Part shown: piece by piece, positions 15,246 to 25,222 of the stretch
How positions within the stretch are numbered: position 1 is the stretch's first letter
Layout of the letters: every line of letters starts with the position of its first letter
Source: Candidatus Sedimenticola sp. (ex Thyasira tokunagai)
GTDB lineage: Bacteria; Pseudomonadota; Gammaproteobacteria; Chromatiales; Chromatiaceae
Reading direction: 5' to 3'
DNA length: 64,000 bases
Assembly (NCBI GenBank): GCA_037318855.1
Contig: CP134874.1
Span: 4,155,001-4,219,000 of the forward strand
Program-made: the position numbers and the translations under genes
The notes under the pieces: generated by a model
The model's database searches: none
What the model was told of the DNA's origin: nothing
Seen by the model: the letters and a program-made list of their open reading frames with translations, nothing else

Positions 15246-18134
15246 ATGACCACACCAGAATTCACCCCAGGCCAGCGCTGGATCAGCAATACCGAGCCCG
15301 ACCTTGGCCTCGGCACATTGACCCGCCAGGAAGGCCGTACAATCACATTGCTGTTTCTCGCCACGGATGAGATGCGCACCTATGCCAGAGATAACGCCCC
15401 CCTGACAAGAGTCCAATTTCTCCCTGGAGACCAGATAGAGAGCCATGAAGGTTGGCTACTACAGGTAACGGAGGTCGTTGATCGGGCAGGCCTCTTGACC
15501 TATCGAGGCACCACGCCTGAGGGGGAGAAGAGGGAGCTTCCAGAGGGGGAGCTGAGCAATTTCATCCAATTCAGCCGACCCCAGGAGCGACTTTTTGCCG
15601 GCCAGATCGACAATAACGCATGGTTTGACCTGCGCTACCAGACCCTGACACAGCGCCAACGCTTGGAACAGTCGGAGCTGGCCGGTCTTGGCGGTGTCCG
15701 TACCGAGCTGCTTTCACATCAGCTCTATATTGCTCATGAGGTAGGGCAACGCCTCGCCCCCAGAGTGTTGCTGGCCGACGAGGTAGGATTGGGCAAAACC
15801 ATCGAAGCCTGTCTGATTCTCCACCGCCAACTACTTACCGGCAGGGCGGCACGAGCGTTGATCATCGTCCCCAACCCCCTGCTACACCAGTGGCTGGTTG
15901 AGCTGATGCGGCGTTTTAACCTGCGTTTCAGTCTGTTTGATGAAGAGCGCTGCCAAGCCATCGAATCTTCCGGGCAAGGGGACAATCCCTTCCTCGCTGA
16001 ACAGTTGGTGCTCTGTGGCCTGGAGTTACTGACAGCTGACCCACTGCGGCGGCAGCAGGCCCTTGAGGGTGAATGGGACATTCTCATCGTTGATGAAGCT
16101 CACCACCTGGAGTGGAGTGAAGAGGCTGCCAGTCCTGCCTATCAAGTGGTGGAGGCCCTGGCAAACAAGATTCCAGGAGTATTACTACTCACCGCCACCC
16201 CGGAGCAGTTGGGACGTGCCGGACACTTTGCCCGCCTGCGGCTGTTGGATCCCGACCGCTTTTACAGTCTCGATACCTTTTTAGAGGAAGAGACACTCTA
16301 CCAGCCGGTAGCCGAGGCGGTGGCTCAGCTGTTAGCGGGTGAAGGGGTATCTGAGGCGGCATCCAGGGAACTGCTTGATAGTATGAATGATCCGGACGCA
16401 GCTCCTCTGATCACCCGCATCAACAATAAAGAGGAGCCGGCGGCAAGCCAACAGGAGGCTCAGGAGCAACTGATTCAGCTACTGCTCGACCGCCACGGCA
16501 CCGGGCGCGTACTCTTCAGAAACAGCCGTGACCGCATTGAGGGTTTTGCCGAACGTGAACTGCATAAGCACCCCCTCCCACTTCCTGATGGCTACCTGAA
16601 TAGGGCAGTCAGCGATAATAGCGATCCGCTGCAGCTGCTCCATCCGGAGAGCCTCTTTCCCACCCTTGATGGCAACCCCTGGTGGCAGACCGATCCGCGA
16701 CTCTCATGGCTGACCAACCTGCTAAAGGAGCTGGATAGTGAGAAGGTACTGCTGATATGCGCCCACCGGAAGACCGCTCTGGGGATTGAAGAGGCCCTAC
16801 GAACACGACAGGGTATTCATGCCGGCTTGTTCCATGAAGAGATGAGCATTATCGAACGTGACCGTGCAGCTGCCTGGTTTGCTGACATGGAGCAGGGCTG
16901 TCGACTGATGATCTGCTCCGAAATCGGCAGTGAGGGACGTAACTTCCAGTTTGCCCACCATCTGGTGCTGTTTGACCTACCAACAAATCCTGACCTGCTG
17001 GAGCAGCGTATTGGACGGCTTGACCGTATCGGCCAGAGAGAGACCGTCAGAATCCACGTGCCCTACTTCCAGCAAAGCGCCCAAGAGGTAATGCTGCGCT
17101 GGTATCATGAGGGGCTCAACGCCTTTTGCCACACATGCCCGGCAGGGCCACAGATACTTCGCCGCCTCCGTCCGGCACTACCCCAAGCCATGGAGGAGGG
17201 TGAGAACGAGGCAGATGCTCTTGAGCTGTTGATCAAGAGCACAAAAGAGCTGCACGATGATCTCTCCAGTAAACTGAAACATGGCCGTGACCAGCTGCTG
17301 GAGCTCAACTCATGCCGGCCCAAAGAAGCTGAGAAGCTGCGTGACAGTATCGCCTGGGAGGACGCCGACCCAATACTGGCAAACTATATGGCTGCGGTCT
17401 GGAACAGCTATGGTGTGGAGGTCGAACACCACTCGGCCGGCAGCCATATATTAAAACCCAGCGCCAGAATGCAGGTGGAGCACTTCCCCGAACTGCCTGT
17501 CGAGGGTGTTACCGTCACCTTTAATCGTGCCATCGCCCTCGGTTACGAAGAGCGTCAGTACCTCACTTGGGAGCACCCCATGGTGCGTGAGTGTATGGAG
17601 ATGACGATCAACAATGAGAGGGGCAACAGCTGCGCCATCGCCATCCACCACCCAGACATCGGCGCCGGCACACTAATGCTGGAACTGCTGTTTGTTCTTG
17701 AGTGCCCGGCACCACGCCTACTCCAGGCGGGACGCTTCCTACCACCAACTCTGCTACACGTACTGGTAGATCAGAATCTACAGGATCGCAGTGACACTAT
17801 TTCTCACCAGGATCTGAATGAGACGATGCAGAAACTGCCGAAAAACAGTGCCCGTAAAATTATTACCCCGCTACGAGGCCGACTCAGCTCCATGCTTGAA
17901 AAAGCCGAGGCGGTGGCCGAAACAATCCGGCCGGAGACAATCGATACCGCACTACAGGGGATGCAGCTACGATATCGTACAGAAATCGAGCGACTGATCG
18001 CCCTTCAGCGGGTCAACCCCAGTGTCAGAGATGATGAGATTGAACTATTACAGAGTCACCAGCAGGAGCTTGAAGAGCATCTGCTGGCAAGCCGGGTACG
18101 CCTTGATGCCTTGAGGATGGTGGTGGCTGTTTAA
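15246..18134 (+). CDS. rapA: RNA polymerase-associated SWI2/SNF2 ATPase RapA
   Basis: RapA is an ATP-dependent factor that recycles RNA polymerase. The protein has 962 residues from ATG 15246 (MTTPEFTPGQRW), close to the E. coli length, and an upstream ATG at 15183 is less likely. Helicase motifs are visible: motif I LLADEVGLGKTIEA, motif II DEAHH, motif III LLTATP, and motif V/VI ERDRAAAWFA, SEIGSEGRNFQFA and QRIGRLDRIGQ. N-terminal Tudor-like and C-terminal RapA-specific domains are present by length. Confidence 0.96.
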   Translation: MTTPEFTPGQRWISNTEPDLGLGTLTRQEGRTITLLFLATDEMRTYARDNAPLTRVQFLPGDQIESHEGWLLQVTEVVDRAGLLTYRGTTPEGEKRELPEGELSNFIQFSRPQERLFAGQIDNNAWFDLRYQTLTQRQRLEQSELAGLGGVRTELLSHQLYIAHEVGQRLAPRVLLADEVGLGKTIEACLILHRQLLTGRAARALIIVPNPLLHQWLVELMRRFNLRFSLFDEERCQAIESSGQGDNPFLAEQLVLCGLELLTADPLRRQQALEGEWDILIVDEAHHLEWSEEAASPAYQVVEALANKIPGVLLLTATPEQLGRAGHFARLRLLDPDRFYSLDTFLEEETLYQPVAEAVAQLLAGEGVSEAASRELLDSMNDPDAAPLITRINNKEEPAASQQEAQEQLIQLLLDRHGTGRVLFRNSRDRIEGFAERELHKHPLPLPDGYLNRAVSDNSDPLQLLHPESLFPTLDGNPWWQTDPRLSWLTNLLKELDSEKVLLICAHRKTALGIEEALRTRQGIHAGLFHEEMSIIERDRAAAWFADMEQGCRLMICSEIGSEGRNFQFAHHLVLFDLPTNPDLLEQRIGRLDRIGQRETVRIHVPYFQQSAQEVMLRWYHEGLNAFCHTCPAGPQILRRLRPALPQAMEEGENEADALELLIKSTKELHDDLSSKLKHGRDQLLELNSCRPKEAEKLRDSIAWEDADPILANYMAAVWNSYGVEVEHHSAGSHILKPSARMQVEHFPELPVEGVTVTFNRAIALGYEERQYLTWEHPMVRECMEMTINNERGNSCAIAIHHPDIGAGTLMLELLFVLECPAPRLLQAGRFLPPTLLHVLVDQNLQDRSDTISHQDLNETMQKLPKNSARKIITPLRGRLSSMLEKAEAVAETIRPETIDTALQGMQLRYRTEIERLIALQRVNPSVRDDEIELLQSHQQELEEHLLASRVRLDALRMVVAV

Positions 18135-18235
18135 GGGTAAGTTGGTGGTTGGCAGAAAAGCTTTTCAATCCTGCTGCCAGACAACTTACAACGAGCGGCT
18201 GTGATTATAACGGCTTGCCAAGTTCAGCATTTCCC

Positions 18236-18315
18236 GTAGGAGCGACTTTAGTCGCGACCGGCATCGCACCAGCATCGGACATAGTGCAAAATTCCATCGC
18301 GACTAAAGTCGCTAC
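18236..18315. repeat. GTAG-type REP pair, copy 2
   Basis: The left unit (18236-18257) begins GTAGGAGCGACTTTAGTCGC. The right, inverted unit (18297-18315) ends AAGTCGCTAC and lacks 3 nt relative to a perfect copy. It sits between the convergent genes rapA and dgt, a usual REP location. Confidence 0.8.
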
Positions 18316-18377
18316 AGCGGCACGCATGCTGAAATCTCCTGAATGCCCACCCAAATTACTTACAACTAACAACCCAA

Positions 18378-19742
18378 TTATCCGTTCGGCAGCGATATTC
18401 CTGTCAGTTTCTTGTACAAAGAGACTGCATAGGAGTCGGTCATGCCGGAGATAAAGTCGGTCAACCTAAGCAATCTGGTGTAGAGATTTTTAGAGGGGAT
18501 ACGGTCCGGGCCGATGAACTGCTCAGGTATTAACCGGCTGATCATCAAACTGCGCGCAGGTGCAGCATCTCCATGCTCCGCTACGTCATCGAGCACCTGG
18601 ATAAAGCGCTCCAGCAGCTCACCAATCACCTGGAAACCGGCCGCCTGAATCTCCACCACCTCCTGGGCCTGGTAGATCCGTCTGCGGGCCACCTCGACCA
18701 GCTGCTCCAACTCCTGCCGCTTTGGCAGCTGATCCATCAGTGGCTGCTCAAACTCACCGGTAAGGATCGCCTGCTCGTTGTCGAGAAAGCAGCTCATCGC
18801 CTGACTGATCGCCTCATTGATCACCTTGGCACGTAAAAACTCCACCTTCCCCTTATCGTCACGAATACCCTGTATCCGCACCTTCTGCTTCTCCGGCGCC
18901 TGGAGGACCGCCAGATAGAGTTCCATCACTTCGGTCAAGGAGAAGTAGCCGAGGCGAAAGCCGTCCTCGATGTCGATCACCCGATAGCTGATATCGTCCG
19001 CCGCCTCCACCAGGAAAGCGAGAGGATGACGGCACCAGATGGCGCGGGAGGGATCACGGCGTATCAGACCGACACTCTCCGCCACCTCGCTGAAATACTC
19101 CCTGTCTTCAGCAACAAAACCCTGTTTCTTTGCACTGGCGCCGCTGAAACGACTACCGCCAAGACAGGACTCCCGTGGATATTTGGTAAATGCCGCAAGA
19201 GTGGCACAGGTGAGCTGCAGACCACCTCGGTTATCGGGATTTTGCAGCCGCGTGAGGATACGAAAACCCTGGGCGTTGCCTTCAAAGCTGAGGAAGTCTT
19301 CACGCTCGCTATCCTGCAGTACAGCGACCCTTGGCTTGCCATAGTCTGCGGATGCGGCCCAGTGCCGGAACGCATCCTCGCCGGAGTGGCCGAAGGGAGG
19401 GTTGCCGATATCGTGGGAGAGGCAGGCGGCGGCGCAGATATCACCAAAATCAGACGCCTCGAACCCATGCAACCCCTGGCGGGCGATAACCTGCTCACCC
19501 ACTTGTGTGGCCAGTGAGCGGCCAATACTTGAAGCCTCAAGGCTGTGAGTAAGGCGGGTGCGTACATAGTCCACCCGCGACAGGGGGAAGACCTGGGTCT
19601 TATCCTGCATCCGCCGAAACGCAGAGGAGAAGACGATACGGTCAAAATCGCGCTGAAAATCGGTGCGCGCGGCGATGGTGCCGGCAGGCTGGTCAGAGCC
19701 CAACCGCTTACGGGAGAGGAGTTGCTTCCATTGCATGGTCAT
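18378..19742 (-). CDS. dgt: dGTP triphosphohydrolase (HD superfamily)
   Basis: This enzyme hydrolyses dGTP or other dNTPs to nucleoside and triphosphate. The 454 residues carry the HD-domain ligands: RLTHSLEASSIGR (first H), CLSHDIGNPPFGHSGEDAF (HD pair and following H), then a conserved D in EAADDISYRVIDIEDG. The N-terminus FQRDFDRIVFSSAFRRMQDKTQV is typical. The start could be ATG 19742 or ATG 19736. REP pairs flank it on both sides. Confidence 0.92.
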   Translation of the reverse strand: MTMQWKQLLSRKRLGSDQPAGTIAARTDFQRDFDRIVFSSAFRRMQDKTQVFPLSRVDYVRTRLTHSLEASSIGRSLATQVGEQVIARQGLHGFEASDFGDICAAACLSHDIGNPPFGHSGEDAFRHWAASADYGKPRVAVLQDSEREDFLSFEGNAQGFRILTRLQNPDNRGGLQLTCATLAAFTKYPRESCLGGSRFSGASAKKQGFVAEDREYFSEVAESVGLIRRDPSRAIWCRHPLAFLVEAADDISYRVIDIEDGFRLGYFSLTEVMELYLAVLQAPEKQKVRIQGIRDDKGKVEFLRAKVINEAISQAMSCFLDNEQAILTGEFEQPLMDQLPKRQELEQLVEVARRRIYQAQEVVEIQAAGFQVIGELLERFIQVLDDVAEHGDAAPARSLMISRLIPEQFIGPDRIPSKNLYTRLLRLTDFISGMTDSYAVSLYKKLTGISLPNG

Positions 19743-19790
19743 GGGTTACTACGCGGCCTGTTAGATAGATTCATCCACCCGCCTTTACCC

Positions 19791-19868
19791 GTAGGAGCCC
19801 CACCCTCGGGGCGATGGAATATGGCACGACCTGTGCCACGTTGATCGCGGCGAGGGCGCCACTCCCAC
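19791..19868. repeat. GTAG-type REP pair, copy 3 (diverged)
   Basis: The left unit begins GTAGGAGCCCCACCCTCGGG (19791 on). The right unit ends GGCGCCACTCCCAC (to 19868), so its inverted end reads GTGGGAG rather than GTAGGAG. The two arms are diverged but keep the GCGA/TCGC core. It lies between dgt and thiC. Confidence 0.65.
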
Positions 19869-19886
19869 ACGAAACGACGGTGCTTT

Positions 19887-21779
<1,893 letters not shown>

Positions 21780-21835
21780 GCCTTTTTCCTCTACTGGGCG
21801 GAGGGTGGCAGCGGCAAACACGAGAATTCGGCCTG

Positions 21836-22078
21836 CTCAGCTTCCCTACGCCGGAATTATCCGGATCAGGTGCGAAGGGTATTTCTCAGCTCTGAAGGAC
21901 CTCTGAATAAGTCTGGGTGAATTGAACTGTGCTCAGGAGGTGCAAGATCAAGGCAAAGATCGCAGCTGATAGCAGGCTATTAGCAAGATTTTCAACGCAG
22001 ATATTGCGACTTCTGGGTGCAAGGCAATCATTCATGACTTATTCAGAGGTCCTTTATTAAGGAGCACCCCCAGCGAAT
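21836..22078 (-). promoter_or_regulatory. TPP (THI-box) riboswitch of thiC, split by an inserted element
   Basis: Read on the minus strand, the core blocks are present. GGGGGTGCTCC (about 22061-22072) is the 5' strand. CTGAGAAATACCC, then CCTGATCCGGATAATTCCGG and CGTAGGGAAG (about 21889-21838), are the 3' part. In ordinary TPP riboswitches GGGGUGC and CUGAGA are separated only by the short P3 hairpin. Here a 160-bp inverted-repeat element (21895-22054) lies between them. A remnant P3-like hairpin (TCCTT-AATA-AAGGA) is still visible on the 5' side. Conserved ligand-binding blocks are intact, so function may survive. Confidence 0.85.
21895..22054. mobile_element. MITE-like element with perfect 19-bp terminal inverted repeats
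   Basis: The left end (21895-21913) reads AAGGACCTCTGAATAAGTC and the right end (22036-22054) is its exact reverse complement. The 160 bp hold no reading frame. The outermost AAGGA/TCCTT may partly derive from the riboswitch P3 arm, which blurs the exact boundary, and no clean target duplication was found. The ends look like those of an IS5-type element, but I cannot name it. Confidence 0.75.
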
Positions 22079-22224
22079 CAGTGAAAACTATCTAACGCAG
22101 CAGGGTATTGCAACCATTTATATGTCATGGTGATCAGAAATATAGTGTCAAACAGATCTGTTGGGTTATCTTTTCAGGAGAAAAAGCATAGAGCAGGCAA
22201 CTGGTTAGCCTGCCGCTATTGCCC

Positions 22225-22257
22225 ACATCCCACAAAATGCGTAGGCTTGTGGGATGT
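22225..22257. promoter_or_regulatory. perfect 11-bp hairpin upstream of pcm-like gene
   Basis: ACATCCCACAA (22225-22235) pairs with TTGTGGGATGT (22247-22257) across an 11-nt loop, 44 nt before the start at 22301. No T-run follows, so it is not an ordinary terminator. It may be an operator, a 5' UTR structure, or a short repeat. Confidence 0.4.
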
Positions 22258-22300
22258 AAAAGAAATTTCTTGTAAACAGCCAGCGCATGGGAAAGGTTAG

Positions 22301-22963
22301 ATGACTGCCAATACTAATGAACAAGCCCGTTTCAATATGATCGAACAGCAGATTCGTCCATGGGAAGTGATGGACCCCCAGGTTCTGCAGCTAATGGGCA
22401 GTATGCCTCGCGATGCTTTTGTTCCTGATGCTTATCAAGGTCTCGCCTATGCGGATATCGAGATTCCCTTGGGTAATGGACAGTCGATGCTATCCCCAAA
22501 GATTGAGGGCAGGTTGCTGCAGGCACTCAACATCCAATCCGGCGACAGGGTGCTTGAGATTGGTACCGGCAGCGGTTATCTCACCGCCTGCATGGCAAAA
22601 CTGGCCGGTAAGGTACTGAGCCTGGACACAGAGAACGAATTTATCACCCATGCCCAGGCGCGCTTAGATGGCCAGGGAATTACCAACATCGAACTGCGTT
22701 GTGCAGACGGCTTGGCAGAGGACATTGAGGATGGTGCGTTTGATGCCATCGCAGTGACCGGTTCTGTGCCTGTGATCCCTGAAAAACTTAAGCGGATGCT
22801 GACTGTCGGAGGGCGACTGTTTGCAGTTACCGGTGAGGCTCTGCCAATGGAGGCGGTTCTGGTAACCCGTACCGATGCAGAGAGCTGGCACAGTAAGTCG
22901 CTATTTGAGACTGAATTGACGCCACTGAATGGTGTACCGACCGTTGAGCACTTTTCGTTCTAA
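22301..22963 (+). CDS. protein-L-isoaspartate O-methyltransferase family protein
   Basis: This SAM-dependent methyltransferase has 220 residues. N-terminal ARFNMIEQQIRPWEVMD and RDAFVP are typical of the Pcm-like subfamily. Motif I is VLEIGTGSGYLTACMA, and post-I acidic LDTE and CADGLAE are visible. The catalytic Ser/Thr loop is less conserved than in true repair enzymes (IPLGNGQSMLSP). In related genomes this paralogue sits before a rhodanese and tolC, but here those are missing and a ComEA-like gene follows on the other strand. Confidence 0.85.
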   Translation: MTANTNEQARFNMIEQQIRPWEVMDPQVLQLMGSMPRDAFVPDAYQGLAYADIEIPLGNGQSMLSPKIEGRLLQALNIQSGDRVLEIGTGSGYLTACMAKLAGKVLSLDTENEFITHAQARLDGQGITNIELRCADGLAEDIEDGAFDAIAVTGSVPVIPEKLKRMLTVGGRLFAVTGEALPMEAVLVTRTDAESWHSKSLFETELTPLNGVPTVEHFSF

Positions 22964-22998
22964 TCACACCCCCAAATAAACCCAAAATAGCAACTAAG

Positions 22999-23028
22999 CC
23001 GGAGCCCCCAAGCAGAGGGGGACTCCGG
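22999..23028. other. GC-rich hairpin downstream of pcm-like gene
   Basis: CCGGAG-CCCCC pairs with GGGGG-A-CTCCGG across a 7-nt loop, 36 nt after the stop. There is no T-run on either side. It could be a Rho-dependent stabiliser or a weak terminator. Confidence 0.45.
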
Positions 23029-23120
23029 CGACATCAAAGTTGTAAAAGGCTAACGACTGGCCAGATTGGACCTGGAGCGGTCCGCGACTGGACGTAAAGG
23101 GGTGAACCAAATCGCTACAA

Positions 23121-23390
23121 CTACTTCGCCTCGTCAGTCAGCAGAATATCAGCTCGATTCTTCTCTACCGTCTTTTTGCCAATCCCCTTGACCATAGCCA
23201 GGTCATCAGCGCTCTTAAACGGTCCATTGGCCTCACGATAAGCAATCACCGCCTGCGCTTTAGCCTCACCAATACCTGACAGAGCGGCTGCGATGGCATC
23301 TGCACCAGCGGTATTAATGTTGATCGGTGTTGCGAATGCAGAAAAGGAGAAGATGAGGGAGAGCAGAATGGATCGAATTAATGTTTTCAT
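23121..23390 (-). CDS. ComEA-like helix-hairpin-helix protein
   Basis: This small exported protein of 89 residues has a signal peptide (TLIRSILLSLIFSFSAFA) followed directly by a tandem helix-hairpin-helix DNA-binding domain (ININTAGADAIAAALSGIG, then GPFKSADDLAMVKGIGKKTV). Such proteins bind DNA in the periplasm and in some species take part in natural uptake. AAGGAG lies before ATG 23390. Confidence 0.9.
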   Translation of the reverse strand: MKTLIRSILLSLIFSFSAFATPININTAGADAIAAALSGIGEAKAQAVIAYREANGPFKSADDLAMVKGIGKKTVEKNRADILLTDEAK

Positions 23391-23447
23391 GATGACGCTC
23401 CTTGTGTAGTCGGTTTTTCCTAAATGGAGATGAAAAAATAACCACAA

Positions 23448-23833
23448 TTCCTAGCGCAGCCGCCATAAGAAATAAACGCGCATCGGCGTAGGAATTTTCC
23501 TATTAATAGCCACGGTACCAACGTCCTGATGGCAGCCTATGTAGGGCGGTGGAAATCCAGCCCACCCTACCAGTCTGCCAGGGGGACGCCGACGTCGAAC
23601 GTGCAGCTTTTCATACTGTAGGGCTGGCTGATCCCGATAAAGACTTTAATCCCTTACCTAACTGGAACGGAGCCTTCGTGGTCCAAGTTTGGCAAACGTA
23701 TTGCCGCCGAAGCACTGCGCGAACTTGACTGCTGCATATAACTCAGTGAATAATACCTGGCATTTCCAAAGTTGGAGTTTAATAGTGCACGGTACTCCAG
23801 AGAGGACCCAGCTGACTATCGTACATGTGGTAC
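23448..23833. other. intergenic region, 386 bp, with one REP-like palindrome
   Basis: No convincing gene is seen. Short frames at 23689-23970 and 23825-24028 have no ribosome site and run into the waaA 3' end. The only structure is the GTAG...CTAC imperfect palindrome at 23541-23570. The rest may be decayed sequence. Confidence 0.5.
23541..23570. repeat. GTAG-bounded imperfect palindrome
   Basis: GTAGGGCGGTGG is followed by AAAT and then CCAGCCCACCCTAC, giving a 30-bp hairpin bounded by GTAG/CTAC with one mismatch and a bulge. It is related in form to, but distinct in sequence from, the REP pairs at 10502, 18236 and 19791. Confidence 0.5.
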
Positions 23834-25105
23834 CTAGCTCACTCCCTTACCAAGGGCATCCTCAATCAGGGAAAGCAGACGCTCCAGCGCTCCTCTATTC
23901 GACTCAACCATTCGACCGCCGTTCTCCCCAATCCGGGTACGCTCACTGGCATCACCCAACCAGGAACTGACCGTCACTGCCAGCTCATGTGCACTCACCA
24001 CCTCAACAGCAGCCTCTTCCGCCAATAGCATCCTGCTAATGGCTTCAAAGTTAAACATATGAGGCCCAAAGACAACCGGCACACCGAGCGCCGCCGGCTC
24101 CAGCACATTGTGTCCACCCGTTGCTACCAGGCTCCCCCCGACAAAAGCCACATCAGCCGCCCCCAGGAAGAGCGTTAACTCACCCATGGTGTCGCCAAGA
24201 AAGACAGAAACAGCCTCTCCACAGGGTTCACTAGCTGAGCGCCTGGCAAGGCTAAATCCCTCACTGACACATAAAGCGGCAACCCGATCAAATCGCTCAG
24301 GGTGGCGCGGCACCAGCACCAGCAATGCATCCGGTTGCTGTTGCATCACCAGGCGGTGGGCTTCGAGCACCTGCTCATCCTCCCCCTCGTGAGTACTCGC
24401 CGCCACCCAGACAGATCGATCACCCCACTGTCTGCGCAGCACATCGGCCTGCTCACGAAGACTGGCGGGCAGACGGAGATCAAACTTTATACTGCCGGTG
24501 ACACGCACTTGACCAGACGGAACACCTAAACCAAGAAAACGCTCTGCATCGGCCGGCGCCTGAGCCGCCACCAACCCAATATACCCAAATGTCTCACGTG
24601 CAAACGAACCAAAGCGGGCATAACCCTTTGCTGAGCGTTCCGATAGCCGGGCGTTGGCAAGAATTGTCGGAATGCCCTTCTTGCTGCAGATCGCCAGCAG
24701 ATTGGGCCAGATCTCCGTCTCCATCATTATTAGAAGGCGTGGCTTTGTGTGTCTGACAAAAGAGTGAATGGAAAAGGAGAGGTCATAGGGAAAGTAGGTG
24801 TGATAAACCTTACTCCCAAACAACGCGTTTACTCGCGCTGATCCTGTGGGGGTTGTGGTAGTAACCACTATTGGAAGATCGGGGTATTTCTCCATCAATG
24901 CCTTGATCAAAGGCTCTGCAGCCTGGGTTTCACCTACTGATACAGAGTGGATCCAGATGCTTTGCTCTATATCGAGTGACGGAAATTGCCCGAACCGCTC
25001 AAGTAAGCGATTTCGATATTCTGGCGTCCGTAAGCTGCGAATAAGAATACGCAAGACTACAAACGGTAGACTTAGGATTAATAGCAGGGTGTATAGGTAT
25101 TGCAT
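23834..25105 (-). CDS. waaA: 3-deoxy-D-manno-octulosonic acid (Kdo) transferase
   Basis: WaaA adds Kdo to lipid IVA at the cytoplasmic face of the inner membrane, founding the LPS core. The 423 residues have an N-terminal membrane anchor. Conserved blocks are IWIHSVSVGETQAAEPLI, VVTTTTPTGSARV, PYDLSFSIHSFVRHTKPRLLIMMETEIWPNL, ARLSERSAKGY and GGHNVLEPAALGVPVVFGPH. It opens a minus-strand series of envelope polysaccharide genes. Confidence 0.95.
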   Translation of the reverse strand: MQYLYTLLLILSLPFVVLRILIRSLRTPEYRNRLLERFGQFPSLDIEQSIWIHSVSVGETQAAEPLIKALMEKYPDLPIVVTTTTPTGSARVNALFGSKVYHTYFPYDLSFSIHSFVRHTKPRLLIMMETEIWPNLLAICSKKGIPTILANARLSERSAKGYARFGSFARETFGYIGLVAAQAPADAERFLGLGVPSGQVRVTGSIKFDLRLPASLREQADVLRRQWGDRSVWVAASTHEGEDEQVLEAHRLVMQQQPDALLVLVPRHPERFDRVAALCVSEGFSLARRSASEPCGEAVSVFLGDTMGELTLFLGAADVAFVGGSLVATGGHNVLEPAALGVPVVFGPHMFNFEAISRMLLAEEAAVEVVSAHELAVTVSSWLGDASERTRIGENGGRMVESNRGALERLLSLIEDALGKGVS

Positions 25106-25222
25106 TGCTCATTCGGTAACTGGTGATGGCTCATGCAGTTCCATGGTTCGGACTATACGTTCCAATACAATTATGGATTTCAAATTGTATGTCACACGCA
25201 TTAAGGTCTGGCAAGAAGACAA

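Noticed and set aside
23689..24028. Short frames downstream of waaA
   Set aside because: No ribosome sites, and they run antisense into the end of waaA, whose frame is clear.
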